Shown: one piece after another, positions 18,599 through 28,379 of the stretch
Position numbering within the stretch: position 1 is the first letter of the stretch
How the letters are laid out: every line of letters begins with the position of its first letter
NCBI GenBank assembly: GCA_910588965.1
Contig: CAJUSO010000007.1
Span: 22,849-86,848 of the forward strand
Direction: 5' to 3'
DNA from: an uncultured Lachnospiraceae bacterium
GTDB lineage: Bacteria > Bacillota > Clostridia > Lachnospirales > Lachnospiraceae
Length of the DNA stretch: 64,000 nucleotides
Made by a program: the position numbers and the translations under genes
The notes under the pieces: generated by a model
What the model saw: the letters and a program-made list of their open reading frames with translations, nothing else
What the model was told of the DNA's origin: nothing
Databases searched by the model: none

Positions 18599-20335
18599 AT
18601 GGGAGAAAAATTAAAGAAACTTGCATCCTACTATAGGCCTTACCTGCCATTGTTTTTGGCAGATATGTTCTTTGCCATCCTGGGTGCAGGCGTGACGCTG
18701 GCAATCCCTTTGGTTGTGCGGCATATCACAAACCATGTCATTACCCTGGAGGCTGGGGCCGCCCTCCACAAGATAGCCATGCTGGGGCTTTTCATGCTGG
18801 GGCTGGTAGCGGTAGAATGCTTCTGCAATTATTTTATTTCTAATTATGGCCATGTCATGGGCGCAAAAATTGAATACGACATGCGGGCGGAGATTTTCGG
18901 GCATTACCAGAAGCTGTCTTTTTCGTTTTTTAACAACCAGAAGGTGGGGCAGCTGATGTCCAGGATTACCAGCGACTTATTTGACATCAGCGAGCTTTTG
19001 CACCACGGGCCGGAGGATTTGGTGATTTCCATTATTAAAATCCTGGGCTCTTTTCTCATTCTTTTGAACATTGACATAAAGCTGACGGTAATAGCCTTTG
19101 CCTTCGTGCCGGTGATGCTGGCGTATGCGCTGCATTTTAATAAGAAGATGAAGCGGGCGTTTAAACGCAACCGGGTGAAGATTGCAGAGATTAACAGCCG
19201 GATTGAGGACAACCTTTCCGGCATCCGGGTGGTGAAGTCTTTTGCCAATGAGGCTGTGGAGACGGAGAAGTTTGAAGAAGGCAACCAAGGGTTCCTGGCA
19301 GCCAAGAAGAATAGCTATATTTATATGGCAGGCTACCATTCCGGGCTTCAGGCCTTAACGACGCTGATTACCATTGCGGCGCTGGTGGCGGGCGCAGCCC
19401 TGATTACGGACGGGCAGGTGGCAGTGGCAGATTTAGTGACTTTCCTGCTCTATATCAATACCTTTACCGAGCCGGTAAAAAAATTAATTAATTTTACAGA
19501 ACAGTTCCAAAATGGGTATACTGGGTATGAGAGGTTTATGGAAATGATGGCAATCGAGCCGGATATTGCGGACTGCCCGGGCGCCGTAGAGTTAAAGGAT
19601 GTAAAAGGGGATATTTCTTTTGACAATGTGTCCTTCCACTATGAGGAAAACACGGAGACCGTGCTGAACCATATTAACCTGGAGGTGGAGGCTGGCTCCT
19701 ATATGGCGCTGGTGGGCTCCTCTGGCGCGGGGAAGAGCACGCTGTGCAGCCTGATTCCCCGGTTCTATGATGTAAGCAGCGGGGCAGTGCGGATTGACGG
19801 GAAGGATATCCGGGAAGTGACCTTAAAGAGCCTGCGCAGCCAGGTGGGGATTGTGCAGCAGGATGTGTACCTGTTCGTGGGGACAGTTTTTGACAATATC
19901 TGCTACGGGAAGCCGGGCGCAAGCCGGGAAGAGGTGGTGGAGGCGGCCAAAAATGCCAATGCCCATGAATTTATCATGGCGCTGCCCAATGGGTATGACA
20001 CAGATATCGGGCAGCGGGGCGTGAAGCTTTCTGGCGGGCAGAAGCAGCGGCTTTCTATTGCCCGGGTATTCTTAAAGAACCCGCCCATCCTGATTTTTGA
20101 CGAGGCTACGTCAGCCCTGGATAATGAGAGCGAGCGGGTGGTGCAGGAATCTTTAGAAAAGCTGGCGAAAGACCGGACAACCTTTGTGATAGCCCACCGG
20201 CTTTCCACCATCCGGAATGCAGAAAAAATCCTGGTGCTGACAGATACGGGGATTGAAGAAGAAGGCACCCATAAGGAACTGCTGGAAAAGGATGGGATTT
20301 ATGCAAGGCTCTACCAGATGCAGTTTGCCGGGTGA
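18599..20335 (+). CDS. ABC transporter, fused permease and ATPase (exporter type)
   Basis: 578 residues. The N-terminal half has about six membrane segments; the C-terminal ATPase has Walker A GSSGAGKST (about 372), signature LSGGQKQRLSIAR (about 476), Walker B ILIFDEATSALD (about 496) and the switch His in AHRLST. The start at 18599 follows GAGG with a 6-base gap; an in-frame ATG at 18569 has no such site. It would act as a homodimer or with a partner encoded elsewhere, exporting a lipid, peptide or drug. It begins a run of five forward genes with short gaps that ends at the terminator near 24721. Confidence 0.92.
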   Translation: MGEKLKKLASYYRPYLPLFLADMFFAILGAGVTLAIPLVVRHITNHVITLEAGAALHKIAMLGLFMLGLVAVECFCNYFISNYGHVMGAKIEYDMRAEIFGHYQKLSFSFFNNQKVGQLMSRITSDLFDISELLHHGPEDLVISIIKILGSFLILLNIDIKLTVIAFAFVPVMLAYALHFNKKMKRAFKRNRVKIAEINSRIEDNLSGIRVVKSFANEAVETEKFEEGNQGFLAAKKNSYIYMAGYHSGLQALTTLITIAALVAGAALITDGQVAVADLVTFLLYINTFTEPVKKLINFTEQFQNGYTGYERFMEMMAIEPDIADCPGAVELKDVKGDISFDNVSFHYEENTETVLNHINLEVEAGSYMALVGSSGAGKSTLCSLIPRFYDVSSGAVRIDGKDIREVTLKSLRSQVGIVQQDVYLFVGTVFDNICYGKPGASREEVVEAAKNANAHEFIMALPNGYDTDIGQRGVKLSGGQKQRLSIARVFLKNPPILIFDEATSALDNESERVVQESLEKLAKDRTTFVIAHRLSTIRNAEKILVLTDTGIEEEGTHKELLEKDGIYARLYQMQFAG

Positions 20336-20377
20336 GCAAGGGGAACGAAACAGTAAAATTTGCAAGATAGGAGAATT

Positions 20378-21346
20378 ATGGAGATATCATTTAAGAAGAT
20401 CGGCCTTGAGGACAGGGAGTTGATAGACAAGTACCTGGAGAAGAAAACCTATAGGAGCTGTGAATTGGTTTTCCCCAATATCTATCTGTGGAGCAGGAAG
20501 TACCCTACCGATTATGCGGTGGTGGAGGATGCGTTGGTGTTCCGTGGGTATTCAGAGGATGGAAAGCCAAGCGTCACATTCCCGGCAGGTGAGATGGGGC
20601 AGGCGCATAAGGCAATGGACGCCGTCATAAGATGGTTCGGGAGCCAGGGGAAAGAGCTGCGCATGCACCTGGTGCAGAAGCAGGAATTTGGCCTGCTGGA
20701 GGAATGGTATCCTGGGAAGTTCCAGATTGCGTACGACAGGGATGCGGCGGATTATGTCTATGAAACAGAGAAGCTGACGTCCCTGGCCGGGAAGAAGCTC
20801 CATGGGAAGCGGAACCATATCAATAAGTTTAAGGAAAGCAACCCAGACTGGGTGTATGAGCCTATCGGGGAAGGGAACGTGGAGGAATGCTTCCAGATGG
20901 CATTAAAATGGAGGGAAGAGACAGGGTGTGAGGAAGACGAGGAAAAACGGGCGGAGATATGCGTGACATTGAATGCCCTGCGCCTGTTTGGGGAACTGCG
21001 CCTAAAGGGCGGCCTGCTGCGCGCCAAGCCAGAAGGCGAGGTGATTGCATTTACCATTGGGGAGCCGTTGAATGCGGATACCTTCGTGGTGCACATCGAA
21101 AAGGCATTTGCAGGTATCCAGGGCGCATACCCGATGATTAACCAGCAGTTTGTCACCCATGAGGCACAGGCTTACCAGTATGTGAACCGGGAAGAGGACA
21201 CAGGGGCGGAAGGGCTCCGGAAGGCAAAGCTGTCCTACCGTCCGGCATTTCTGGTCGAAAAAGGCCTGGTGGCTTGCCGGGGATCTTTGGGGGAAGCATT
21301 GCAGCCGTGTGAGGGAATAGGAGGGAACCAAAATGACAAAAATTGA
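20378..21346 (+). CDS. DUF2156 (phosphatidylglycerol lysyltransferase C-domain-like) protein
   Basis: 322 residues, starting MEISFKKI after an ATAGGAG ribosome site; an upstream ATG at 20360 is less likely. The sequence (SCELVFPNIYLWSRKY, LAGKKLHGKRNHINKF, NREEDTGAEGLRKAKLSYRP) fits the GNAT-like DUF2156 family that in MprF transfers amino acids to lipids. This is the soluble form without membrane segments; its acceptor is unknown. It overlaps the next gene by 14 bases, so the two are probably translated together. Confidence 0.85.
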   Translation: MEISFKKIGLEDRELIDKYLEKKTYRSCELVFPNIYLWSRKYPTDYAVVEDALVFRGYSEDGKPSVTFPAGEMGQAHKAMDAVIRWFGSQGKELRMHLVQKQEFGLLEEWYPGKFQIAYDRDAADYVYETEKLTSLAGKKLHGKRNHINKFKESNPDWVYEPIGEGNVEECFQMALKWREETGCEEDEEKRAEICVTLNALRLFGELRLKGGLLRAKPEGEVIAFTIGEPLNADTFVVHIEKAFAGIQGAYPMINQQFVTHEAQAYQYVNREEDTGAEGLRKAKLSYRPAFLVEKGLVACRGSLGEALQPCEGIGGNQNDKN

Positions 21347-22472
21347 CATTATTTCAGGATTTTTAGGCGCAGGGAAAACCACATTTATCAAGAAAATGCT
21401 GGAGGACGTATTCCAGGGCGAGAAGATTGTATTGATTGAGAATGAATTTGGGGAAATTGGCATAGACGGCGGTTTCCTAAAAGATTCTGGCATTGAAATC
21501 AGCGAGCTGAACTCAGGGTGCATCTGCTGCTCCCTGGTGGGGGATTTTGGGAAGAACCTACGGGAAGTCATGGAACGCTTCCATCCAGACCGGATTTTGA
21601 TAGAGCCATCTGGCGTGGGCAAGCTTTCGGATGTGATGAAGTCCGTAAAAGAAGTGGAAGAAGGAAATGAAGTCAGGCTGAACGGGCTGGTGACCGTTGT
21701 CAACACGGCAAAAGCGGCAAAGCAGATGAAGGCCTTCGGCGAGTTTTTCAATAACCAGATTGCCTATGCCACAGTCATTGTCTTAAGCCGTACCCAGAAC
21801 GTGAAGCCGGAACAGACAGAAGCGGTGGCGGCGGCAATCCGGGAGAAGAACCCCAAAGCCGTCCTAATCACGACCCCCTGGGATGAAATAGATGGGAAGC
21901 AGATTTATAAAGTGATAGAGCAGCAGAAATCCCTGGAAGAAGAACTGATGGAAGAGCATCTGCATCATCACCACCACCATCATGAAGAGGAAAGCATCTG
22001 CCATCATCATGGTGAGGAGGGGTGCAGCCATTCTCATGTGGATGGGGAAGAAGGGCATCACCACCACCATGGGGAGGAAAGCGGCTGCCGCCATCATGGA
22101 GATGGGGAGGAAGGCCACAGCCATTCCCATGGGGAAGGCTGCACCTGCGGCTGCCAGGGGCACCACCATGGGCATGGGGAGCATCACCACCATGCAGACG
22201 AAGTATTCACCAGCTGGGGCAGGGAGACCCCCCATGTGTTTGCCAGGGACACCATTGAACATGCGATGGAAGCATTCTGCAGGACAGAGGATTATGGCGC
22301 TATCCTGCGTGCAAAGGGCATGGTCCCTTCAGAGGACGGTACATGGATTTATTTTGATCTGGTAGATGGGGAATATGAACTGCGCACAGGTGAGGCGGAT
22401 TACACAGGGCGCCTTTGCGTCATTGGCACAGATATCGAGGAAGGCAAATTAGAGGCGCTGTTTGGGATATAA
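21333..22472 (+). CDS. CobW/COG0523 family GTPase with histidine-rich metal-binding region
   Basis: 379 residues. The G domain has Walker A GFLGAGKTT (about 9-17), the metal-site motif GCICCSL (about 66), and IEPSGVG. A long insert at about 208-290 is made of dozens of His residues with Glu, Gly and a few Cys (CTCGCQ), a strong zinc or nickel buffer. The C-terminal CobW_C domain follows. Members move metal ions into client proteins or act in zinc shortage. The next gene is a second, degenerate CobW-type protein, which suggests the two work together. Confidence 0.92.
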   Translation: MTKIDIISGFLGAGKTTFIKKMLEDVFQGEKIVLIENEFGEIGIDGGFLKDSGIEISELNSGCICCSLVGDFGKNLREVMERFHPDRILIEPSGVGKLSDVMKSVKEVEEGNEVRLNGLVTVVNTAKAAKQMKAFGEFFNNQIAYATVIVLSRTQNVKPEQTEAVAAAIREKNPKAVLITTPWDEIDGKQIYKVIEQQKSLEEELMEEHLHHHHHHHEEESICHHHGEEGCSHSHVDGEEGHHHHHGEESGCRHHGDGEEGHSHSHGEGCTCGCQGHHHGHGEHHHHADEVFTSWGRETPHVFARDTIEHAMEAFCRTEDYGAILRAKGMVPSEDGTWIYFDLVDGEYELRTGEADYTGRLCVIGTDIEEGKLEALFGI

Positions 22473-22527
22473 TATTTGGAAAGGCATTGATAATCGTTTT
22501 GGATTATGATAGAAAGGTCGTGAAAGG

Positions 22528-23469
22528 ATGGAAATCCCTGTATACTTGTTTACTGGCTTTATGGACAGCGGAAAGAGCTCCCTCATCCGCGAAACCTTAA
22601 TCGAAGGTGATTTTAGCGAAAATGGGAACACTTTATTAATCCTCTGTGAGGACGGCGAGGTAGAATTTGATGAAAATGAGCTTTTAAAAGCCAATACCAA
22701 GCTGGCAGCCATAGAGGAAGAGGCAGCGTTTACGGCAGAAAAACTACAGGAACTGAGCCAGACATACCGCCCGGACCAAGTGTTTATTGAATACAATGGG
22801 ACATGGCAGATGTCCACATTCCTGGAAATGGAGCATCCCAAGGGCTGGACGCTGGTGCAGTCCCTTGCCACTGTGGACGCCACTACCTTTGAAATGTATC
22901 TGGCCAATATGCGTTCCATGATCTTAGAGCAGCTTTTTGAAGCAGATGTGGTGATTATCAACCGCTGTACCGACGATACCCCGAAAGCAAAATTCCGGCG
23001 GGCCATCAAGGTGATCAATCGGAAAGCGCAGATTGCCTACGAGCGTGAGGACGGCACGATAGATGAAAACGATATGGAAGAGCTGCCTTATGACTTAAGC
23101 CAGGATGTGGTAGATATCACAGACATGGATTATGGGATTTGGTATATGGATGCTTTGGACGACCCCAAGAAATACGAGGGGAAAAAAGTCCGTTTCCTGG
23201 CTCTGGTCTACCGGCCGGAAAAAATGAAAAAGGGCGTTATGATTCCCGGGCGTTTTGCCATGACCTGCTGTGTGGATGACATTACCTTTGTGGGCTTTAA
23301 GTGCAGGTATGCCAAGGCGGCAGAAATCCCCCACAGGTCATGGATTACCATTACAGCCGAAATGAGGCATGAATTTGCATTGGAATATAAAGGGAAGGGG
23401 CCGGTGCTGTACGCATTGGATGTGCAGCCAGCAGAAAAGCCTGCTGACGAACTGATTTACTTCAGCTAA
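22528..23469 (+). CDS. CobW-like P-loop protein fused to a DUF1980 (TIGR03943-like) domain
   Basis: 313 residues. Walker A is GFMDSGKSS (about 10-18). The CxCC metal motif of true CobW proteins is absent (ILCEDGEVEFDEN instead) and EPSG is replaced by IEYNGTW, so metal handling may be lost or changed. INRCTDD is in the place of the guanine-binding NKxD. The C-terminal 100 residues (VRFLALVYRPEKMKKG, then RFAMTCCVDDITFVGFKCRY) look like the DUF1980 domain found in YcgQ proteins, which are encoded beside the permease YcgR and linked to zinc. The gene starts 55 bases after the His-rich CobW gene. Confidence 0.78.
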   Translation: MEIPVYLFTGFMDSGKSSLIRETLIEGDFSENGNTLLILCEDGEVEFDENELLKANTKLAAIEEEAAFTAEKLQELSQTYRPDQVFIEYNGTWQMSTFLEMEHPKGWTLVQSLATVDATTFEMYLANMRSMILEQLFEADVVIINRCTDDTPKAKFRRAIKVINRKAQIAYEREDGTIDENDMEELPYDLSQDVVDITDMDYGIWYMDALDDPKKYEGKKVRFLALVYRPEKMKKGVMIPGRFAMTCCVDDITFVGFKCRYAKAAEIPHRSWITITAEMRHEFALEYKGKGPVLYALDVQPAEKPADELIYFS

Positions 23470-23506
23470 CATAGAATACAGAGAAAGCCAGGGGGCCAGC
23501 CAGACT

Positions 23507-24679
23507 ATGAAGCCATTGATCGGCGCCTTCATCCGCAGGGAGCGCTTAAAGCAGAACTTATCCCAGGAAGGGCTATGCAAAGGGATTTGCGTGGTTTCCT
23601 ACCTGTCAAAAATAGAACATGGGCAGGCAGATGCGGGCGATGAGATTCTCACTGCGCTGCTGGGGCGGCTCGGCATCCCATACGAGACAGGGGAAGCGTT
23701 CCTGCAGCATGCGGACGCCTTAATCGGGCGGCTGTATGAAAAATTTTACAGCTATAACCTAAAGGAAGAGGATTTAGAAGAAATCCAAAGGGAGAGCAGC
23801 CGTTACCTTTCCAGCGCCTATATGCTGGACGCAATGCTCCTGCTCCGCTATTTCCAGGGGAAAGGGGGCAGGGAAGCCCAGCCCTTAGGGGAACTGCAGG
23901 AATTTGTCCCCTGTATGACAAAGCGCCAGTATGGGCTGTACTTGTATTATCTCTGCTGGGAAGGGAAGGAACCCTTTGACAAGCTGCTGAAGCTGGAAGC
24001 AAACGGCTTTTTCCTGACCCAGGCAGGGATATGGCACTGGATGAGGGGGGAATATGCCCAGGCAATTGAACTGCTGTCAAGAGGCTACAGCGTTGCCAGC
24101 CAGGAAGGGAGCATCCCAAATATGCTGGAGGCGAAGGTTGCGCTGGGGAATTGCTATTCCTCTATGGACGGCGCGGGAAGCCAGGAAATGATGATGGGAC
24201 ATTACAAGGTGGCAGAACGGATTGCCCAGGCCATGGGGGCGGAGGACTTTATCCAGGATATCTATTATAATATTGCCGCCACATCCCTGGAATGGGGGCA
24301 GATTAATAGGGCAGAGGAATATTTCCAAAAATGCGCCCGGCGTGATGTGCTGTATTACCACAAGTATGCCATCTGTAAGGAGAAGCAGGGCAGGAAAGAG
24401 GAGGCCTTAGGGCTGATCCGGCAGGGCAGGGAAGCGTTTTCCCCTGGGGCAGACCCTGTTTTTGGGGAAATGTACGAGGTGGTGGAATACCGCCTGTGCC
24501 ATGAGGGCTACCAGAAGGATCCGGAATATGAGCGCATCCTGCGCACCTGCATGAAACACCTGGGGGAGCGTTTCCCCAAGAGCTACCAGAAATTCCATGT
24601 GCCGTTCTTGATTGAACTTTTGGAGCAGCAGCGGAAATACAAAGAAATCTGCGAACTGATGCGGGAATTTTCCGGGTGA
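23507..24679 (+). CDS. Helix-turn-helix regulator with TPR-like repeats
   Basis: 390 residues. An XRE-type HTH is at about 5-60 (RRERLKQNLSQEGLCKGICVVSYLSKIEHGQ), followed by about 300 helical residues with TPR-like spacing (ANGFFLTQAGIWHWMRGEYAQAIELLSRGYSVA). This build resembles clostridial RRNPP-like regulators that bind a peptide, but no short peptide gene is recognisable next to it, so the ligand is open. It is the last gene before a terminator. Confidence 0.82.
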   Translation: MKPLIGAFIRRERLKQNLSQEGLCKGICVVSYLSKIEHGQADAGDEILTALLGRLGIPYETGEAFLQHADALIGRLYEKFYSYNLKEEDLEEIQRESSRYLSSAYMLDAMLLLRYFQGKGGREAQPLGELQEFVPCMTKRQYGLYLYYLCWEGKEPFDKLLKLEANGFFLTQAGIWHWMRGEYAQAIELLSRGYSVASQEGSIPNMLEAKVALGNCYSSMDGAGSQEMMMGHYKVAERIAQAMGAEDFIQDIYYNIAATSLEWGQINRAEEYFQKCARRDVLYYHKYAICKEKQGRKEEALGLIRQGREAFSPGADPVFGEMYEVVEYRLCHEGYQKDPEYERILRTCMKHLGERFPKSYQKFHVPFLIELLEQQRKYKEICELMREFSG

Positions 24680-24720
24680 TGCGCAGATTTCCTGTAATAA
24701 TAAAATATCCTAGGTTAAAA

Positions 24721-24763
24721 GGGCATTTTGAGTAATGATTTTCTCAAAACAGCCCTCTTTTTT
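24721..24763 (+). terminator. Rho-independent terminator
   Basis: GGGCATTTTGAG (24721-24732) pairs with CTCAAAACAGCCC (24743-24755) with one bulge, followed by TCTTTTTT. It ends the operon that starts at 18599. Confidence 0.85.
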
Positions 24764-24888
24764 CATGTTTAATTTTATGCTATGATGGAGATAGGGAAAG
24801 GGGGATGCATCCTGCAATCTTGTGATACACCAGATACCTGATACCATTGCCGGCCAGCAAGGAAGAAGCAGAAAGGAAAAAGGGATAG

Positions 24889-26118
24889 ATGGATAAAAAA
24901 GCAACCTTATGGACAAAAAATTTTACAATCATTACCTTAGGGACAGTTATCAGCGCGATTGGAGGGACGGCAATGAGTTTTGCCTTGTCCTTCGTGGTAT
25001 TTGACAACAGCCAGAGTACCTTGCTGGCAGGGATTTTCAATGCGGTCTCCATGCTTCCGACGTTGGTGCTCCCTGTGGTAATCTCGCCCTATCTGGACCA
25101 TTTCCGTAGGAAACCAGTGATTGTGGGGCTGGACTGCCTGAATGGGATCCTCTTCCTCCTGTTTGGGCTCTACCTGATGGGGCATCCTTTCCAATATGCT
25201 GCCTACATGGCTTTTTCCCTGGTGATCAGCAGTATTGGCACGGTCTATAACCTTGCCTACACCAGCCTATACCCCAACCTGGTGGCAGAAGGGTTTTCCC
25301 AGAAAGGCTATACGGTGTCCGGCATGATTTACCCAACGGTGATGATGGTCATGACCCCGGTTGCAGGATATTTGTATACCAAGCTTGGCATGGAATTTAT
25401 CTGCATGATGGAAGGGGGGCTGTTGCTGCTTGCCTCTGCTGTGGAAACGCAGATAAAGATAGAAGAAAAAATAGCGGGAAAAGGAAAATTTTCCTTACAG
25501 GAGTATGTGGCAGACATGAAAGAAGGGGTACAGTATTTTAAGCAGGAAAAAGGCCTGCAGCGGATTTATGCCTATATGCCTGTCACCCAGGGGGCAAGCG
25601 AGGGAAGCCGGAGCCTGGTCATCGCCTATTTCCAGACAACGCCGGGATTGGGCACGGCGCTGTACGCATGGTTTACTGTGGCGGAATTTGTAGGCAGGAC
25701 CATCGGAGGGCTGGTACATTATCACTTTGAGATTAAGCCAGAGCGGCGGTTTTCCTTCGCCTATTTTGTGTACCAGACTTACAGTGTCCTGGATGGGCTC
25801 CTATTGTGGATGGGATACCCGCTGATGCTGGTAAACCGGGCAGCCTGCGGCTTCTTGGGCATCAACAGCGCCACCCTACGGGAAAGCAGCGTGCAGAATT
25901 ACATACCCGACGACAAGCGGGCGAAGCTGAACGGCTTTTCCAACGCCATCATGTCCCTGACCGTGATGGTTTGCTGTACGGTAATCGGGGCGCTGGGGGA
26001 AGTGTTTGATTACCGTATCAGCCTAACAGCGGTTGCCCTTGTGCAGATGGCGCTCTGCTATTTGATTGTCTACCGGGGCAGGGGCTGCATCAAGGAGATT
26101 TATAATAAGAAATGGTAG
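24889..26118 (+). CDS. Major facilitator superfamily transporter
   Basis: 409 residues with about twelve hydrophobic segments and the short cytoplasmic linker between halves (IKIEEKIAGKGKFSLQEYVADMKEG, near 190). It belongs to the MFS_1/MFS_3-like group often called enterobactin or macrolide exporters; the substrate cannot be told from sequence. An AAAGG ribosome site precedes the ATG. The stop codon lies only 6 bases from the stop of the convergent MATE gene. Confidence 0.88.
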   Translation: MDKKATLWTKNFTIITLGTVISAIGGTAMSFALSFVVFDNSQSTLLAGIFNAVSMLPTLVLPVVISPYLDHFRRKPVIVGLDCLNGILFLLFGLYLMGHPFQYAAYMAFSLVISSIGTVYNLAYTSLYPNLVAEGFSQKGYTVSGMIYPTVMMVMTPVAGYLYTKLGMEFICMMEGGLLLLASAVETQIKIEEKIAGKGKFSLQEYVADMKEGVQYFKQEKGLQRIYAYMPVTQGASEGSRSLVIAYFQTTPGLGTALYAWFTVAEFVGRTIGGLVHYHFEIKPERRFSFAYFVYQTYSVLDGLLLWMGYPLMLVNRAACGFLGINSATLRESSVQNYIPDDKRAKLNGFSNAIMSLTVMVCCTVIGALGEVFDYRISLTAVALVQMALCYLIVYRGRGCIKEIYNKKW

Positions 26119-26124
26119 CATCCC

Positions 26125-27456
26125 TTAATATCCATATCTGTCTCTGTATCGAAAGAACATGGCGGCAGACAGGGCCAGCGCCATAAGTTCTGCCGCAGGC
26201 GTTGCCAGCCAGATGCCGTTTACACCGAAGAAAAGGGGAAGCACGGCCATCATAGCCAGCATAAATACAAAAGACCTTGAAAATGCAAGGATGGCCGAAA
26301 CAATCCCATTGGATAACGCCGTAAACATCCCGCTGGCAAAAATATTGAATCCGATAAAAAGGAGCGCGGCCGTGCATATCCGGTTCCCTGCCACCGCAAG
26401 GCTGTATACGGGGTTGTCCGGGCGCGCAAAGACGGAAACCAACGGCTTTGCCAGCAGGAAGGAAGCTGCGGCCGTTGCAAGGGAAATGGCGGCAATCACT
26501 TTTAGGCTGAGGAAAACCAGCTTTTTTAACTTCCCAGGGTTCTTTTCCCCATAGCAGTAGCTTATCATAGGCGCGACCCCATAGGAGTATCCGGTATACA
26601 GGGAGCTTGCAAACATCAGCACATACATAATGATTGTGACGGCTGCAACCCCGTCCTCCCCGGCATAGCGCAGCATGGTCCAGTTGAACATCATCGTAAT
26701 GATGCCGGTCACAAGCGCGGTTGCCATTTCCGAGCATCCATTTGCAGCTGCATTCCCGAGGACTTTGGGCCGGAAGGCTGGCTTCTTGAAATGCAGCAGG
26801 CTCTTTTTCTGGCTGAAAACAACCAATCCCACAGCTGCCGTTACGGAATAGCCAAGGCCTGTTGCAATTGCAGCGCCGCGGATCCCCATGCCGAGCCCGG
26901 CAATCAATACATAGTCAAGCACGATGTTCAGGATCCCGCCTGTGACGGAGCAAGCCAGGGAAAGCTTTGCCTTCTCGCTGGCAATCATATAAAGCGTAAA
27001 ATTGTTCATAAGCAGGATTGGCACCGTAAATACCAGATAACGGCTTAAGTATTCCACACAGTACCCTTCTACGGCTGCGGTAAGGCCCATGCCTGCGAAA
27101 ATAGGCTCCATGGCCAGATACCCTGCCCCGCACATAAAGAGCCCAACTACTACATTCACGATAATCAGAAAAGTAAAATCTTCCTTTGCTTCCCCGCTTT
27201 TTTTCTCCCCCATTTTTTTCATGATAACCGCGCTGCCGCCCGTGGCAAGCATGGTGGAGATTGCCGTGACAAGCTGGATAACCGGCGCTGTCAGGTTGAT
27301 GGCAGAAAGTGCGTCCGTACCAATCAGGTTTGATACAAACAGCCCGTCAACCATTGTGTAAAAAGACATAAAGACTGTCATGACAATCGTGGGCACGGCA
27401 AAGCCCAGGATATTCCGGAGCGTTACAGGTTTTTCATATCCGTTTGTGTTTTCCAT
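26125..27456 (-). CDS. MATE family efflux transporter
   Basis: 443 residues, about twelve membrane segments in two related halves. The start at 27456 (MENTNGYEK) is chosen over an ATG at 27471 because the GGAGG inside that earlier codon run is the ribosome site for the later one. It would export cationic drugs or toxic metabolites using an ion gradient. It is transcribed away from a MerR-type gene through a promoter with the stretched spacer typical of MerR activation, so the regulator likely switches it on when the drug is present. Confidence 0.92.
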   Translation of the reverse strand: MENTNGYEKPVTLRNILGFAVPTIVMTVFMSFYTMVDGLFVSNLIGTDALSAINLTAPVIQLVTAISTMLATGGSAVIMKKMGEKKSGEAKEDFTFLIIVNVVVGLFMCGAGYLAMEPIFAGMGLTAAVEGYCVEYLSRYLVFTVPILLMNNFTLYMIASEKAKLSLACSVTGGILNIVLDYVLIAGLGMGIRGAAIATGLGYSVTAAVGLVVFSQKKSLLHFKKPAFRPKVLGNAAANGCSEMATALVTGIITMMFNWTMLRYAGEDGVAAVTIIMYVLMFASSLYTGYSYGVAPMISYCYGEKNPGKLKKLVFLSLKVIAAISLATAAASFLLAKPLVSVFARPDNPVYSLAVAGNRICTAALLFIGFNIFASGMFTALSNGIVSAILAFSRSFVFMLAMMAVLPLFFGVNGIWLATPAAELMALALSAAMFFRYRDRYGY

Positions 27457-27500
27457 ATAGCTTTCCTCCATTCAGCTTGTATTTTTATCCTGTGTATGAT

Positions 27501-27531
27501 ATCATAAACCGCACAGTAACTGTACAGTCAA
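27501..27531 (-). promoter_or_regulatory. MerR-type promoter with 19-bp spacer and dyad, driving the MATE gene
   Basis: On the reverse strand: TTGACT (27526-27531), a spacer of exactly 19 bp, and TATGAT (27501-27506). The spacer contains a 15-bp near-perfect dyad, GTACAGTTACTGTGC. A 19-20 bp spacer with a centred dyad is the hallmark of promoters that MerR proteins activate by twisting the DNA. Confidence 0.85.
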
Positions 27532-27560
27532 GCCCCAATTTTTTATTTTTAGAGGTAACC

Positions 27561-28379
27561 ATGAAGAAAAAAGAGAAACTTCTCACAATCGGCCAGTTTG
27601 CAGCCATGCACGGCATCAATAAGAAAACCCTGATGTGGTATGATGAGATTGGCCTGTTCAAGCCGGCTGCCATTCACCCAGAAAACAGATACCGCGGCTA
27701 CAGCTACCATCAAAGCCCCATCCTTGAGACCATCCTGCTGCTGCGGGAATTGGGCGTTTCTATTAATGAGATACAGGATTTTATGGGGGACCGCTCTGCG
27801 GGCAGGTTAAAAAGCCTGCTGGAAGAAAAAATAGCAGGCCTTGACCTGCAGGTTAGCCGCCTGCAGGCGGCCCGCACACTCTTATGTGCGCACCTCGGGC
27901 ATATGGAAACTTTGCTGGGCATGGATTTATCGGAAATCAGCATCATTGAAAAAGAAGAACGCTGCCTGGCTACCGTAGAGATAGGCCAGGATACAACGTT
28001 TGAACAAAAGGTGGAACTGGTGGCCGCTGAGGCAGGGAAGTACCAGCTAGGCCGTTTCCACCATGCCTCCTACGGTTCCATGATTCCTGTTGCCAGCCTG
28101 CAGGACGGCAGCTTTGGCGCTTATTCCAAGCTCTTTATTGAAATCCCTTTCCTTGCATATCAGGACGGGCTGCATAGGGCTCCCGGAGGGAGATACTTAA
28201 GGGCTTTCCATCAAGGGGACTGGGAGGGGCTGCCAGGGAAGTACCAGGAAATCCTTGGCTATGCCAGGGAACATTCCCTGGAGCTTTTTGGGTTTTCCTA
28301 TGAAATGGGCATCAATGAGGATGTGATTGACCGGATGGAAGACTATATTACCCAAATTGAAATCCCAATCCTGGGGTGA
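27561..28379 (+). CDS. MerR family transcriptional regulator
   Basis: 272 residues, start at 27561 after AGAGG. The N-terminal winged helix (TIGQFAAMHGINKKTLMWYDEIGLFKP, about 9-35) is followed by a dimer helix (about 75-120) and a C-terminal region that fits a GyrI-like effector domain (about 135-272). It diverges from the MATE gene over a 104-bp intergenic region that holds the MerR-type promoter. Expected role: ligand-responsive activator of the MATE gene, perhaps also controlling itself. Confidence 0.9.
   Translation: MKKKEKLLTIGQFAAMHGINKKTLMWYDEIGLFKPAAIHPENRYRGYSYHQSPILETILLLRELGVSINEIQDFMGDRSAGRLKSLLEEKIAGLDLQVSRLQAARTLLCAHLGHMETLLGMDLSEISIIEKEERCLATVEIGQDTTFEQKVELVAAEAGKYQLGRFHHASYGSMIPVASLQDGSFGAYSKLFIEIPFLAYQDGLHRAPGGRYLRAFHQGDWEGLPGKYQEILGYAREHSLELFGFSYEMGINEDVIDRMEDYITQIEIPILG

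Noticed and set aside
21957..22200. Short tandem repeats or CRISPR-like array
   Set aside because: The repetitive CAC/CAT-rich bases simply encode the His-rich loop of the CobW protein.
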